64,000 nt of DNA, taken from Viscum album. Lineage: Eukaryota > Streptophyta > Magnoliopsida > Santalales > Viscaceae. Positions 26,396-38,120 of this stretch are shown here, one piece after another. Where the stretch lies: positions 1,176,166,670 to 1,176,230,669 of the forward strand of contig OY728137.1 in the NCBI GenBank assembly GCA_963277665.1, written 5' to 3'. A model generated the notes under the pieces. The model ran no database searches, was not told the origin of the DNA, and saw only the letters and a list, made by a program, of their open reading frames with translations. Both the position numbers and the translations under genes were made by a program. How positions within the stretch are numbered: position 1 is the stretch's first letter; each line of letters begins with the position of its first letter.

Positions 26396-28024
26396 CATAC
26401 TCTACTAAAACATTTTAAGAATAACTAAAAAAATTTATATATTTAATTAATATAATATTTATGAATTTAATTTCATTTTTTATATAAATAATATATATCA
26501 TATTCCTATGAAATAAGACTTACTTGACAAAATAAACATATGAAAATGAAGCAGTTCATGCCCAAAATAATGATAATAATGAAATATTATTTAGTAAAGT
26601 ATATAAGAGAATCATATATGATATCATAAATAGTGTATATAGATATTGAATAACTAAATAAAATTATTTTTCCATTATATAAGTATTTAACTCACTATAG
26701 ACTAAAGAAGTGTATGTGGTAAGGGTTTATTTTACAATCTAATAATTATCTAAGGTTGTTTATACATTAGTATATATTGGGAAATCATTATCACCCATAT
26801 CCTTGTTTCCTAAAAATGTAATTCAAAATATTTTTAGTATTCCTTTAAAATAAATTAAATCTATTTAAAGCCATGTATAAATTTTTATAAAATGTTTGTA
26901 AAGGAATCTTTTTGTCATTTTTCAAATGTGGTATTTGATGAACTTTTCAAAAAATTAAGGATGAAATGTTTTTTAAAATTATATTGTGTGAGTGGATTTT
27001 TACATCATCGTGATGCCTTTATGTTCTTAAGATTTTTTACAACCTTATATGTTTATTTTAAAAATATATGAATTCTTTTATAATTAAATGACTTTTTAAA
27101 TAAAGGATTTCAAAATAAAATGTTATTTCTATAAAAATGATTCAATGATTTTATTAGAGTGTTTTCAATTATATGTCACCACAATTCGTTGGATCTTATG
27201 TTAGATTGAGGTTGATTTATTATGAAAAAATCTATCATATTTTATTGGATTGTTTATTATTTTTTTGACTTTTGGATGTTCTATTTTGATAACTTTCATG
27301 GTTTATGGTTAATGTATTAACATTTAGTATGCTAGTTTTAATATGAATGTTTATGTTATTTTTCACTATTTTCATAAGAGGAATGCATTGGAGTTTGTAA
27401 GTGATGGGAATGACCAGGCATAGAACCTCAATGCATTAGTGGGTCTCATGAGACTAACTAGTTTTGGGTTTTACCAATTTTTGTATGGTCTTAGCATGAG
27501 GCCTTGACAATGGGGTTATGATTTTTGACATTATGCATTCCTTCATTATGGGATTATTTATTGATATTACAAGTGATTTTTTGACTAGTAGAATATCTAT
27601 GTGAATGTTTAAATAAAATTATTTGATTTATTCTCTCCATATTATGATGAAGATTTTGTTTAAAAGGATTGTTTTCTAGTTTTATACATTACCTTAAAAT
27701 TTTATGCTTATTTATGAATGGTTATTCTATATTTTTTACCCCTACTAGGCATCTAATATCACCCCATTATTATGTTTTATTTTCTTAGGATGATAATAAC
27801 TGTTTTATGATTGATTTGAAGGGTTAATCTAGAAGAATAAAGGCTTTCCCAATGAATTATCTATATTGAATATTATTCTTTCAATTGTACTTTAAAGTTC
27901 ATGTATATAATATATTTTCCAATACTTCTTAACTGATTAGTCATTTAGGATTTGATTCCATTTAATCATGCCAATTTCTTAAAATAATGCACTGAATTTT
28001 GGATTCTTGGGATGGAGAGTTACA

Positions 28025-28029
28025 TAATC
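28025..28029. repeat. Right 5-bp TSD (TAATC) of element B
   Basis: It exactly matches 4217-4221. CACTA sequence resumes at 28030. Confidence 0.9.
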
Positions 28030-28589
28030 CATAATTTAATTTATGAAACAAAGAATTTTATTTTATAAATATTTAAAATAATGAAAATATTTCAAGAATA
28101 TATCAATTTTTGGTAAAATTATTTGACCTGATAGTGTGAGGGATGATTTTTTAGCTCAATTTGATGTATTTTACATGAAAATTTCTAAAATAATTTACAT
28201 AAAATTTAATAATAATGAATACAATGTCATATTCTTGTCATATGCATGTATATATGTAAAATGATATTAATTTAATAATATATATTTCAATACCACATGC
28301 TTCTCTTGGTGATGGGTATCAACAAAAACATTTCATTACTCTCTTGGTACCCCTTCAGGAACCTTATCATATAGATAATAAGTTCTCAATGAAGAAAATT
28401 GAATTCATTACATAATCTCCATTAAAAATCCTTCAATTTCTTATAAAAAAAATTTAGTTCACAATTTTGTGCTCTAAGACCAACAATGGTAAAATTAAAT
28501 AACATCAATAAAAAGAGATTTATTTTTAAAGTATAATAATTTAAAAGGATAATGAAATTTAATTAGAGAATAATTTATTAAAATTAATT

Positions 28590-28800
28590 TTATTTGTTAA
28601 TCGAGGACTTTATTTTCCCATGATTGAGGCACATGCCTCCAATCAGTATAGGTAATTAGAAGGCTAATAGGCTCCACCACCAGATAGTTTAGAATTTGGA
28701 CAAATAATCCGGTGAAATGATTTTTACTAACCCCATAACAGTCAAATGAGACAACTATCATCAATCTGTTTAGATTCCAGAAATCAAAATCATTTATATT
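28590..28800 (-). pseudogene. TNP1/Transposase_24-like CACTA protein, N-terminal fragment
   Basis: The minus strand reads LFVQILNYLVVEPISLLITY followed by TDWRHVPQSWENKVLD. The DWRxVP...K..(V/I)W(D) pattern after a Leu/Val-rich segment is the conserved start of the plant CACTA second-gene family (Transposase_24/TNP1). A stop follows soon after. The gene would continue leftward and into 4221-3690, where its C-terminal signature is found, so element B landed inside it. The stretch 28.98-29.19 kb upstream has an open frame but no motif I recognise. Confidence 0.55.
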
Positions 28801-29549
28801 TCACTCCGTAGTAATATTTCATGCATATTTGTTTAAAAAAATAGTTAATAGTCTAAAAAGTTGAAATAATTTTTTTTCAAATTAAAATTTTTACCTATAA
28901 TTATTACCCTCCAATATAATAATAGTGAAATAGGATTGATGATGTACTCCCTCATTGTTGAAGCTGCTGAATGGGGAGGTATTATTTAAAATGTGGATGG
29001 GACAATAACAATTGGTGATCCAGATGATGACAAAATGAATGGTGTAAGACATGGTACATTGGGTAGATGGACGGTGCATTTGATTTTATAGGAAGGGAGT
29101 TTAACATATCATCATCTATTAGTGTGTTTGGGGTAATGTATATTGAGAGTTGACTGGGATCAGTAAAATGATTCATCCATAGTATTACCATCATTTAATC
29201 AGATAAAATTAACTTCAGAATATATTTTTCAAAAAAATCATTTATAAAATAAATTTAGAAATGAAAAAATATGTAATTTACTAAAAAAATATACATATCT
29301 ATGATAATGAATGACTTCTCATATAACATTAGGGGTTGATAAATTAAAGGATGACTATATATACAATAATTTTGTCCTTCATTCATGTCATTGTACTACT
29401 TAATCATTCCTTCATCTACATCATAAAACCTGGAAAAGCTAATATTATAAATATTAGGATGAAAAAATATGTTTTTTTCTTTTTGCTGATGGGATTCAAT
29501 GGAAGAGTTCATATATTTCACTTCATAACCCATATCATACAAGTCTCTA

Positions 29550-30088
29550 TATTTTAAATGAACAAATACAATCCACCCAATACTTACAACATCTTCCATA
29601 TAGTATTCCATTTTCTATTATGATGATAAGATATATAGATTATGTAATTATTGGACATCGGAATCTATCATGAGAGAGAAGTTTATAGAAGTAAATTGCA
29701 AGGATTATATTTTAATACCTATGGTAATATCCACCCACATTCATTTGAATAAAACAAATGATAAATTCTTATGGTTGTTTAATTTGATAATATCTGTCAA
29801 CTTTCCATTGTATCCCAATTTATAAACAATAAATATACCACTATTCCTTGTTTTCAAACCCTCTTCCTGATTGAATTTATGAAATTTAATGACATTTACA
29901 TTGTCAGTATCGAACTTTCTAGCATGTTTTAGAGGACATTGAGGTAGAAATTTTAAATATTCTGAAAACTCATCCTGAGTATCAGTATTTATGATATTAA
30001 AAAAGTAATAATCAATATTTGATTTAGAAAATATATGTTTCGACCTAATATCCATATTTATTGGAACATTTATGAACTTACAATACAT
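29550..30088 (-). pseudogene. CACTA TNP2 C-terminal region, DUF4216-like
   Basis: The reading contains FLPQCPLKHARKFDTDNVNV, then a segment ending NSGIFIVYK, then LTDIIKLNNHKNLSFVLFK. This matches the DUF4216 region of plant En/Spm transposases (Gly-x-x-Phe-x-Thr, TQNSGVxV, GxLxDIIELxYxxxxVVLFKCDW). It is open for 115 codons, the longest open frame of the transposon. Below 29.74 kb the reading falls into stops, with a possible FSRFYDVDEG block near 29.42 kb corresponding to the VFYVxDP motif. Confidence 0.75.
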
Positions 30089-30089
30089 T

Positions 30090-33000
30090 AAAACTATTCT
30101 AAAATCTATTTATTAATAGATTTTTTATATATTTATCATTATATAATCGGCCTCTCATTGTTCTCATTGTTTTTATCTTGACTTCTTCAATAAATGGATC
30201 TATGATTTCACTATTCAGAAACATGTATCTATGTGATTGCAATAATTCTATTTCTATCAGTGTAACATTTGAGCTCTTCACAACAGATCATCCAATAGCA
30301 GGAATGATTTTTTATTTCCCATACATATGAGATTGAGTCAAATTTTCATCAATAAATCCAACAAAATTTAACCATTTCTCAATATCATCTAAGTATCTAG
30401 AACAAAAGGTAATACACCCCTATTCCAAATTGCCTAAAAAAATAGAGCCTTCTGGTTGAGCTTTATTTTTAACGTATGATTTCAAATGACCAAGATATCT
30501 ATGAAATAAAATAAAAAACAGTATTATATATTTAATTAAGTGAAAATAATTATTTACTTAAGATGGAAAAATATAAATAAGTACAACTCAATTGGTTATA
30601 TCCATCTATAATTTATGGGTCCTCATAATTTAGTTTCCTTGACCAAATGCCTAGTTAAATGCATCACCATAGTAAAAAATGCCCGAGGAAAGATCATCTC
30701 CATTAAAAAATGATTCAATAAAAATCTATCATGAAAGTTTCCAATCATAAAAAGTTTTATAGTTTTCTCACATATTTGTTTGATGAATGGAAGAATTGGA
30801 GTACAATATCAATGTATTTTTAGGTAATAATGTACACAATGCCAATGGTAGTAACTTTTGTAACAAAATATGTGAAATATGTATTTTTATCCAATGAAAC
30901 CTATGATTCTTTAAGTCAACACACCATGATATGTTACTTGAATACCCATCAGACACCTTCACTTATTTTTAAATTCGATGGAAAATATATTTATCTCTAT
31001 TTTTCATTACAAACATTTCTGGAGGATACTTTTAATTGTTATCTTTCCAGTGACCATGCTTTTATGTTTATTTATTATAAGTCCTTACTAGAATTTATAT
31101 GATCCTTCAATTTTACATGATCATTAATTAATGTAATAATAAAATTTTCATACACATTCTTCTCAATATGCATAACATCAATATTATCCTGCAAAAAATT
31201 ATGTTATCAAAACAGAAGTTTAAATAAAATATTTTTTTCTTCCATTGTTGCATTCCAATTTCAATTGATGATGAACTTTGAACATGTTTCCCACTATAAT
31301 TCAAATGAATCACCTTTCCAATTTTTTTCCACCATTTCCAATTTATGTCAATATTTCATAACCTATAAACAAATTTGGAGGTGGTCTATGATCAATATAC
31401 CTATTTAATTTTAACTTGTTGAACTGAAATATAGATACATCATGAAATTTTCGACGACATAAGAATCACCATTTATTACAAAAGGTAGTCATTCAGACTC
31501 AAAATAAAATTTACAAATAGGACAATCCAAACCTGTGTAAGTGTTTTAACTGGATACGTTCTCAAGTATAAGGGTATTCACTAATGGTCAATATTAGAGA
31601 AGTGTACATTTTGAACAATTTTATGAAAGATGTTTCATATGCCTCAACTCTATTTGTCCATAACTCTTGTAATTTATCAATTAGAGGCGGTGAGTATACA
31701 TAAATAACATTTCTAGACATTTTTTAAAGGAATAATAATCGAAATGATAAAATATGATTGTTTTATTCACATCCAAAAAGGTATATTATAAGGTATGAAA
31801 ACAACTTTCCAAATTCTATAACAGGTGCTTAAAGTACCAAATTGTTTGAAACCATTGGCAGCCTTCCCCAATCACGTGTTCCTAGGACCAGATGATAAAT
31901 ATGAATGTAATGAATCAAATTTCTTCCTTGATTTTTAATCTCTTGGATATCACATTAACCCATCATTGTTATTATTTTTAGAATGCCACTTTATGTGCTC
32001 AGTAATTTTCAGTGACATGAATAATCTTTTCAATCAAGGATTTAAAGGGATGTAACACAAAACCTCTTCAAGTGTGTTATTATTGTTAATCATCATGGCA
32101 TTATATTGATTCATAATTTCCAAATCACTCACTGAATTCCATTTAAATGAAAAACATTTTTTTTCAATATTATCTTCTTGAATCCTTTCCTCAATAAAAA
32201 ATACAATCATTGGGTCAAGCATATATTTTTATATAATTCAGACCAAGATTATTAACAATATTTTTCAAATCATAAAAATTCTCCTGGATCTTAGCTTTAA
32301 GAAATTGATCGTGCAACAATTTCAATATAATGGAAATCACCTTATTGGTAATTCTACATAGGCATTTGATATGAAGAAACTTTAGTAGAATAATTTTTTT
32401 GCATATTTAAAACATCCACCATATAAATCATGATTTCCATCATCAAATAAATCTTGAAACACATTTTTATGATCAGTGAAGTTCTCTCTTACATTAATCT
32501 CCAAGTAATCAATATGAGGATCCAATGATATGATAGCATCTTGATTGTTTTGTCCTATAGTCCCAAAAGCATCACTTGTAAAATTATTATTTGTAGTGAC
32601 CTAAACTAGTTGTTCTGATATATTCTAATGTTGATGTTATTTCATTGAAATTTAGAATGTATCATTTATATGGGGTTTCAATTCATTTTCCATTATTAAA
32701 GAAGTTGGGGTATAATTCTATTGATTGACACCAGATCTCAAAATTTTTGTAACATTATATTCTCCATGAAAAATACAAGACAAATATTGAGCAAGGAATT
32801 TCTTCAATATCAAGTTTTCATAAATTTCATCTATCATCAACCATCTTCTAAATTTACACCTAGGACATATAAATACTATTATTACATCAACAGGTCAATT
32901 AGAAAGTTCAAAATCTAAAAACTCTTTCAAACCCTTAGCATACTACGTTTTGTTCCTCAACAATGTGATCCATCTTTTATGAACATATATCATAATGTTC
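30090..33000 (-). pseudogene. CACTA TNP2-type transposase (degraded)
   Basis: Blocks in family order on the minus strand: a Transposase-associated remnant near 33.0-32.85 kb (MDHIVEE, FERVFRF); DLFDDGNHDLYGGCFKYAKK at about 32.45 kb (family: LLxDAxxPLYPGCxKFTKL); VYSPPLIDKLQELWTNRVEA at about 31.68 kb (YLQPLIxELxxLWxxGVxTYD) and then LFKMYTSLILTISEYP; HRPPPNLFIGYEIL at about 31.38 kb; WKKKIFYLNFCFDNIIF and LMLCILRRMCMKILLL near 31.2 kb (normally LPYWxxxxxRHNLDVMHIEKNVCDNI); KIHISHILLQKLLPLALCTL at about 30.85 kb; YLGHLKSYVKNKAQPEGSI at about 30.48 kb; and SHRYMFLNSEIIDPFIEE (DUF4218). TNP2 cuts the transposon ends. Stops and frameshifts throughout; introns may account for some gaps. Confidence 0.85.
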
Positions 33001-33009
33001 CAATATTTT

Positions 33010-35380
33010 ATTAAAAAAATTAAAACACATAAAAAATATTATGTCATGATTATAAATTATGTAATATGGATTATAAGAGCTCATAAAAAATGGAGAATTA
33101 TTTATGTGGAATCAAAACAACTAGCTTATAGAAATAATGTAATTTGTTTTAGGATATACAACCCATATTAATTTTACTTTTTATTAATTGGATATAATCT
33201 TTTTGTCTAAAATGAAAAAAACTACACATTTCAACTTGATTCACAATAAAATATCTCTTTTTATCTCATGTACTATATAAATATTTACTTATTTAAATAA
33301 TTTAATAAAATCCTATCAAAATATTCAAACAATACAACACTTATAATTTACCCTATAAAAGAACTTAACATATTTATCCAAATCCACATAATATTTATTC
33401 CATCATTCTCATCATTGAATTAATATCATTATATAACATGATAAATTCCCACTTAATAGATCACATTAACATTATATTTAACAAAAATTCATGAAATGTT
33501 AATCAAAATAGTAATAATGAAAAATACCCAAAAAAATGAAAATTTTGAGCAAAAAATTATACAATTATGACACTCACATATCATCCAAAAAATTAAAATT
33601 TATACTTTTTCTTCCATATTTTTATTATAAGTAAATGAATAACCTTTTTATCGCTATGCTAAAAACAACAATGAAACATTTTCCCATGAATGTTAAACTT
33701 TTAACAAAAGACATAATATTTTATTGTATCTTATTTTTCAAGACAATATTTTAATTTATCCTACATCTCATGAGTCATAATTTAATCCATCCAAACATGT
33801 TGAAATTAATCATTCAAATCGAAACCCAATTATTATATAATATATAAAAATTATATATCAAGACATATAATTTAAAAACTAATAAAATTTTATTTTTCAA
33901 AAAACATACACATTTCCATTTTTAGTATTATAAATTTTAAAAAGCATACATAACCAGTTAAACACATGAAAATAATATTTAAAAAACAACATTAAAAAAA
34001 CTACACCAATAATATCACATTATCTATTTGAATGTGAAATAATTTCAAAAATTTGGTCTCTAAATTACCAAAAAAAGTTATTAAACTAGGATTCAATGTG
34101 ATTATTTATGGAGGTGCCTCGAAGAGAATTACATGATTTCCTTATCTACACTTTTATTAGAGAAATATTTATTCATATTCTCAAATCAACACTATATTTA
34201 TATATTTTAATTATTATAATTTCATGATATTCTCATCCATTGGTTCTATTATTTTTGAGATATTATAAATTCCCTCTCATAAATACCTTTTTAGAAGACA
34301 TTAATTTCTCAAATAAAATTATTCAAAACCAAAGTATTTTCATTTTGATTCACCTAGTTCCCATTATAAAACCTATGTGATCATTAAAAGTAAATATATG
34401 AAAATAGTGGAATTATAATATAATACTTTCATTACATCAAATACATATTAGTGTCCCCTTATTAAAACACTTAAAAAATATCATTCACCATGGTGGTTCT
34501 ATAATTCCAAAGTGATTGATGACATTTGATTTTCACATGAACCTTTTATGTATTTTCTTAAAAATTGATTATATTATCGAGTAAAATATGTACAATAAAT
34601 TAATATCATATTTATAATTCTGGAATGGAAATAAATTCCTTATAATAATAGTATTAAAAGTAAACAGTCAACTTCATTTTAATCTTTTACAACAATATTA
34701 CGAAGAATTACTTTTTGATTTGGAACCCCATTGTGGAATATGTTAAACTATTTAACAATATTAAATATTGAATGAATTTGAAAATATAACTTATAACTTT
34801 TGGAACTTATGGAACTATTTTATAGTGACCATAAATTATTATCAATATTATATATTTTCATACAACCTAATTATTTTCCAAATTTAAGTAGTTAAATAAT
34901 TATTAAAGGTGATAAAACAAATTAATCAGTTGAAAAATACATTTACACAAAATCTTCGAATAATTATTTACATAGTAAAATATCATAGAGAGAATAAATA
35001 ATGTCAACACAATCCCATATTTCTAAACAAATGATTTTTTTTATTTTATTTAAGTGATTAACAAATTTAGAAAGGTGATCGTAACATCTCAATGTAAACA
35101 AGAAAACTTTTTTAAAAGAAACAAAATAATCCAAGATGAATGAATATAATAACAATAACATGAAATCAAGTAAATCTCATGGGAACCACCCCTTTTGCCT
35201 TTAATTTCTTAAAATGGTATATTATATTTAATTAGATAAATTCAAGCATCCATCCAATGAATAAAAAATCACGTTAAATCCACATTTACACATAATCAAA
35301 TAATAATAACCCTCGAATCCCATCACTCATTTAACCATTAATGTTGAGGCACTAAAAAATTAATAAATTAAGTATCAAGA
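33010..35380. other. AT-rich 5' region of the CACTA element
   Basis: No coding motif is seen. The sequence lies between the TNP2 start and the transposon's right end, so it is probably the untranslated 5' part of the element. Confidence 0.5.
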
Positions 35381-35384
35381 ATCA

Positions 35385-35662
35385 CAAATAAGAGGGGAGT
35401 GGGGAAAAAGAGGTGAAATGGGGGGTGGCAACGAGGTGTAATTGTGGATGGGGATAGAGAGTGGACTCAGGTAGAGGCGTTATTACAAGAGAGAGGTAGG
35501 AGTGGAGAGAGGAAATGGGGGTTGGGGATGACATTGAGGTGAAATGGGAGATAGTGACAGGGGATAGGGATTGGGATTGAGGAGAGTGAGGGAATATGGG
35601 GGAGAGAATGGAGTGGTGGGGGGGGGGGGGGTGGGGGGTGGGGTCTTAGGGATAAGGGAGGA
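35385..35662. repeat. G-rich tract near the CACTA right end
   Basis: The plus strand is almost devoid of C for about 270 bases (GGGGAGTGGGGAAAAAG, GGGGGTTGGGG) and includes a run of about 14 G near 35618-35631 followed by TGGGGGGTGGGG. On the transposon's coding strand it is a C-rich leader. It may form G-quadruplexes. Confidence 0.85.
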
Positions 35663-35699
35663 AGTTCATTTTTTAAAAAATAAAAAATATTTAGAAGTG

Positions 35700-35788
35700 T
35701 TTTTTAAACATCGTGACTAACTATTTGAAAACAAAAGTAGCGCCAGTTTTATGAACCTATACTATTACTATATTTTGTTGTTGTGAAG
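35700..35788. repeat. CACTA right terminus and TSD
   Basis: The element ends ATATTTTGTTGTTGTG at 35785, followed by AAG (35786-35788), matching the AAG at 2584-2586. The complement, CACAACAACAAAATATAG, aligns with the left CACTATAAAAAAATAG. The terminal CACTA is therefore mutated here to CACAA. Confidence 0.55.
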
Positions 35789-36410
35789 GATATTATTAAA
35801 ATTATCTATCAATTTGTGGGTCTCCCAATTGTTTTTTCTTCTTGAATTAAATGTCACCAATTCTACATATCACTATTAATTTTCCATACATAAATCTTTA
35901 AAATAAATTAACTTATTTCACTATCTTCTTGAGAAAATGAAATAATATAGTTTTGTCAGTATTGTTTAGTGAAAATATTTATTCCAGAATACCAAAATAA
36001 TACTATATTACATTAGAAACCAAACCTATAAATCAGAAAGAAATTCAAAAATATTATCTCAATATTTAAATCTAATGTGCCTCAACTTATTGACATATTA
36101 CTTGAAGAAAATTCAACATTAATGAAATAATTTGACCTTATGTTCTATGAAAATTAAACAATTCAAGGGTCACCAAGACACCAGTAGTTATGACACAAAA
36201 TTTTATTTACCCTAGATAGTTACAATAAACACCATTAAGAAAATTATTACTTATATAGTTTTTGATATAAAATATGATTAAGATGGTTTGAAACATAGAG
36301 TTAGATTAAATCATATGAAAATTATTATTACACCTAAATGTATGAAATGAATTAATATTCCAGTTTTAGATGAAGAAAATTAAATACAAATATTTTTTTT
36401 ACTCAATTAA
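35789..36410. other. AT-rich DNA, no feature seen
   Basis: No gene, LTR or repeat motif is recognised between the CACTA right end and the degenerate repeat region. Confidence 0.4.
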
Positions 36411-36414
36411 TCCA

Positions 36415-37160
36415 AATAAATCCACTAAATATAGATAAATGTAAATGATGACCCAAAACACATGATTCTCAAAAAATATATCATATTAAATATATATAAT
36501 GATAAATAAGGACTCCAAATTATACCAATGATGTAAAATATAGATAAATCCACGTGAAATCACTAAATACATGAACCACCAAATATAGATGAATCTAATA
36601 TATAGAAATAAAATTATTTAAAATAATATGACCCACTAAATAAAGATGAATTTAATTTTCTTAGGAAAAACCACCAAATAAATCCATTCTATCATATGCC
36701 ACTATATAATACTCTAAATCGATAAGTTTTTTTAAAGTATGATCCTCTAAAATTATTTACAATGACTCAGAAGTATATTATGATTCTATAAAATTTTAAA
36801 AATCTAATTCCCTAAAATTCAATAAATCATACCCATTAGAAGCATAAAAAATAATTATAAACATAGATAATCCCTAGATATGAAAAACCCAATGTGTATG
36901 AGTACTATATGTAGATGATTAGAAGCTTACAATCAAAAAATGAACACAATCAGTAGATTTAGAGAAACATCATATGAAAATACTAGTAGATAATGACAAA
37001 AAAATAAAAATATCCCCCAATATAGGAAAATAAAATATGTATATGAAAACAAATGAAAATATCATCAGATATGGTTGACCATAAGAGAAATGCCTCTATA
37101 TGTATATAATCACTAGAAAACTATGTTTAACAAATATAGATAATCTCCTAACATGAATTA
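36415..37160. repeat. Degenerate short repeats
   Basis: A motif close to CCACTAAATATAGATGAAT recurs at about 36418, 36583 and 36630 with variations. Further right a related motif close to ATAGATAATCYCCTAAYATG recurs near 36865 and 37135. The copies are irregularly spaced and too diverged to define a unit length by eye. Confidence 0.4.
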
Positions 37161-37189
37161 CTAGGAAAGCATAGCAAGAGGCAGAACCC

Positions 37190-38120
37190 CTGACCATTTA
37201 TTAAAATAAAAGAAAATAATAGGAAACAAGCATTACAGACCCAACGCAGTCACTGCAAATCCTCAAAATCACACCCCTCACCACCTCCATGATAAACAGA
37301 CTCTTCCTTAGTCACCATTTCCCACACCGAACTCTCATAGTGCTTCAGAACCTTAGCATACTTCCTCCCCATATTAAACCACTCCAGCTCAATAAACTAA
37401 ATGGGAGATTGCATACTTCTAACAGTAGATTGGGTGGGCATCGACTTTGTCACATGGGAGTAGTCCTTCCACATCCTTCCTCGCAGACAGGCAATCACCT
37501 TGTCTTGGATCACCGACAACACCTTGTTCCCCACTTGTACAATCTCACTATATGATGGCCTAATTATGTCCCTATGATTTTCCTTATCACTTTCAGAAAG
37601 ATCCACCCATGTCCCATTGCACTGCATCTCTTGATACATCACTAACTGGTTTTGATGAAAATAGTTATTCGTATCAATCATAGCCAAACAGTGAGGTTGT
37701 TCTACCATTTCATGTTTAGAATCATTCCCACCTTTACACATTACTGCATCCTTCTCTGACTCATTCTACATGATACCACAACCACATAAAGGAGGCATCT
37801 CATTCCCAGTTGCCATACGTAACTCTTGAAAACGATTCCCCATGGGTACTATGATCATCACACCACTAGCAGCATTACCCTGACCACTGCAACTGCCAAC
37901 AAGATCCACAATTATATTATCCTTACATCCAGTAGACTCCATATTCTTCACAGCTGGAGAAAACCCCTACATGTGATCCATTTTAGAATTCGAAGCAGAC
38001 CCCTGCTTGTCCAAACACACAACACCACTGCTACTCCCCTTCCTCTGATAAGCCGCACCAGCATCAGATCAAATGATTTGAACACAGACATCCTTCTCCA
38101 GCACAACAGAGGCCTCAGAA
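37190..38120 (-). pseudogene. LINE ORF1 (Gag-like), C-terminal part, cut by element A
   Basis: The segment is markedly richer in GC than its surroundings and stays in one minus-strand frame with only a few stops from 38115 to about 37280. It is the continuation of the knuckle-bearing ORF1 at 62319-62960: removing element A and a 5-bp duplication joins the two parts in the same frame. C-terminal parts of plant LINE ORF1 proteins are poorly conserved, and no domain is recognised here. No ORF2 follows downstream (below 37190), so the LINE is incomplete. Confidence 0.55.
38116..38120. repeat. Left flank of element A (CAGAA), eroded TSD
   Basis: CAGAA precedes the LTR; CATAC follows the other end at 62319-62323. 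Three of five bases agree. Counting these as a 5-bp duplication restores the LINE frame exactly, which supports a TSD with two later substitutions. Confidence 0.5.

Larger units (their letters stand above)
4222..28024 (+). mobile_element. Element B: non-autonomous LTR retrotransposon (LARD-like)
   Basis: Two related LTRs of about 4.3 kb, beginning TGTAACACMCC and ending CATTACA/GTTACA, flank an interior of only about 1.35 kb. A decayed primer-binding site follows the 5' LTR and a purine tract precedes the 3' LTR. The interior has no recognisable gag or pol. The LTRs are homologous to those of element A, so B probably used proteins from an A-like relative. About 12 of the first 76 aligned LTR bases differ, against about 5 of 120 in A, so B is clearly older than A. 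Its 5' LTR contains a LINE and element C. Confidence 0.85.
23690..28024 (+). repeat. 3' LTR of element B (uninterrupted)
   Basis: 4335 bp, from TGTAACACCCC to GAGTTACA. It is the reference for reconstructing the interrupted 5' copy. TATA box at 25813-25820, donor-like GAG/GTAATT at 25991, twin motifs at 26156 and 26347, and an acceptor-like TTTTATTTTCTTAG ending at 27788. Confidence 0.9.
2587..35785 (-). mobile_element. CACTA (En/Spm) DNA transposon, split by nested retroelements
   Basis: The left end reads CACTATAAAAAAATAG. The complement of the right end reads CACAACAACAAAATATAG, a decayed partner. Both are flanked by AAG. Between them, on the minus strand, lie TNP2 transposase homology (about 33.0 to 29.6 kb) and a TNP1/Transposase_24-like gene in two pieces (28.8-28.6 kb and 3.97-3.7 kb). 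The two halves are separated by element B, 4222-28024. Without B and its duplicated target the transposon is about 9.4 kb, a usual size for autonomous CACTA elements. It is the oldest datable layer in the left half of the window. The coding regions are full of stops, so it is not autonomous now. The gene order places its 5' end at the right boundary. Confidence 0.78.

Noticed and set aside
28980..29194. Open frame of 70 codons as a separate CACTA gene
   Set aside because: No motif is recognisable; it may be a 5' exon of the TNP1-like gene or chance, so it is only mentioned with that gene.
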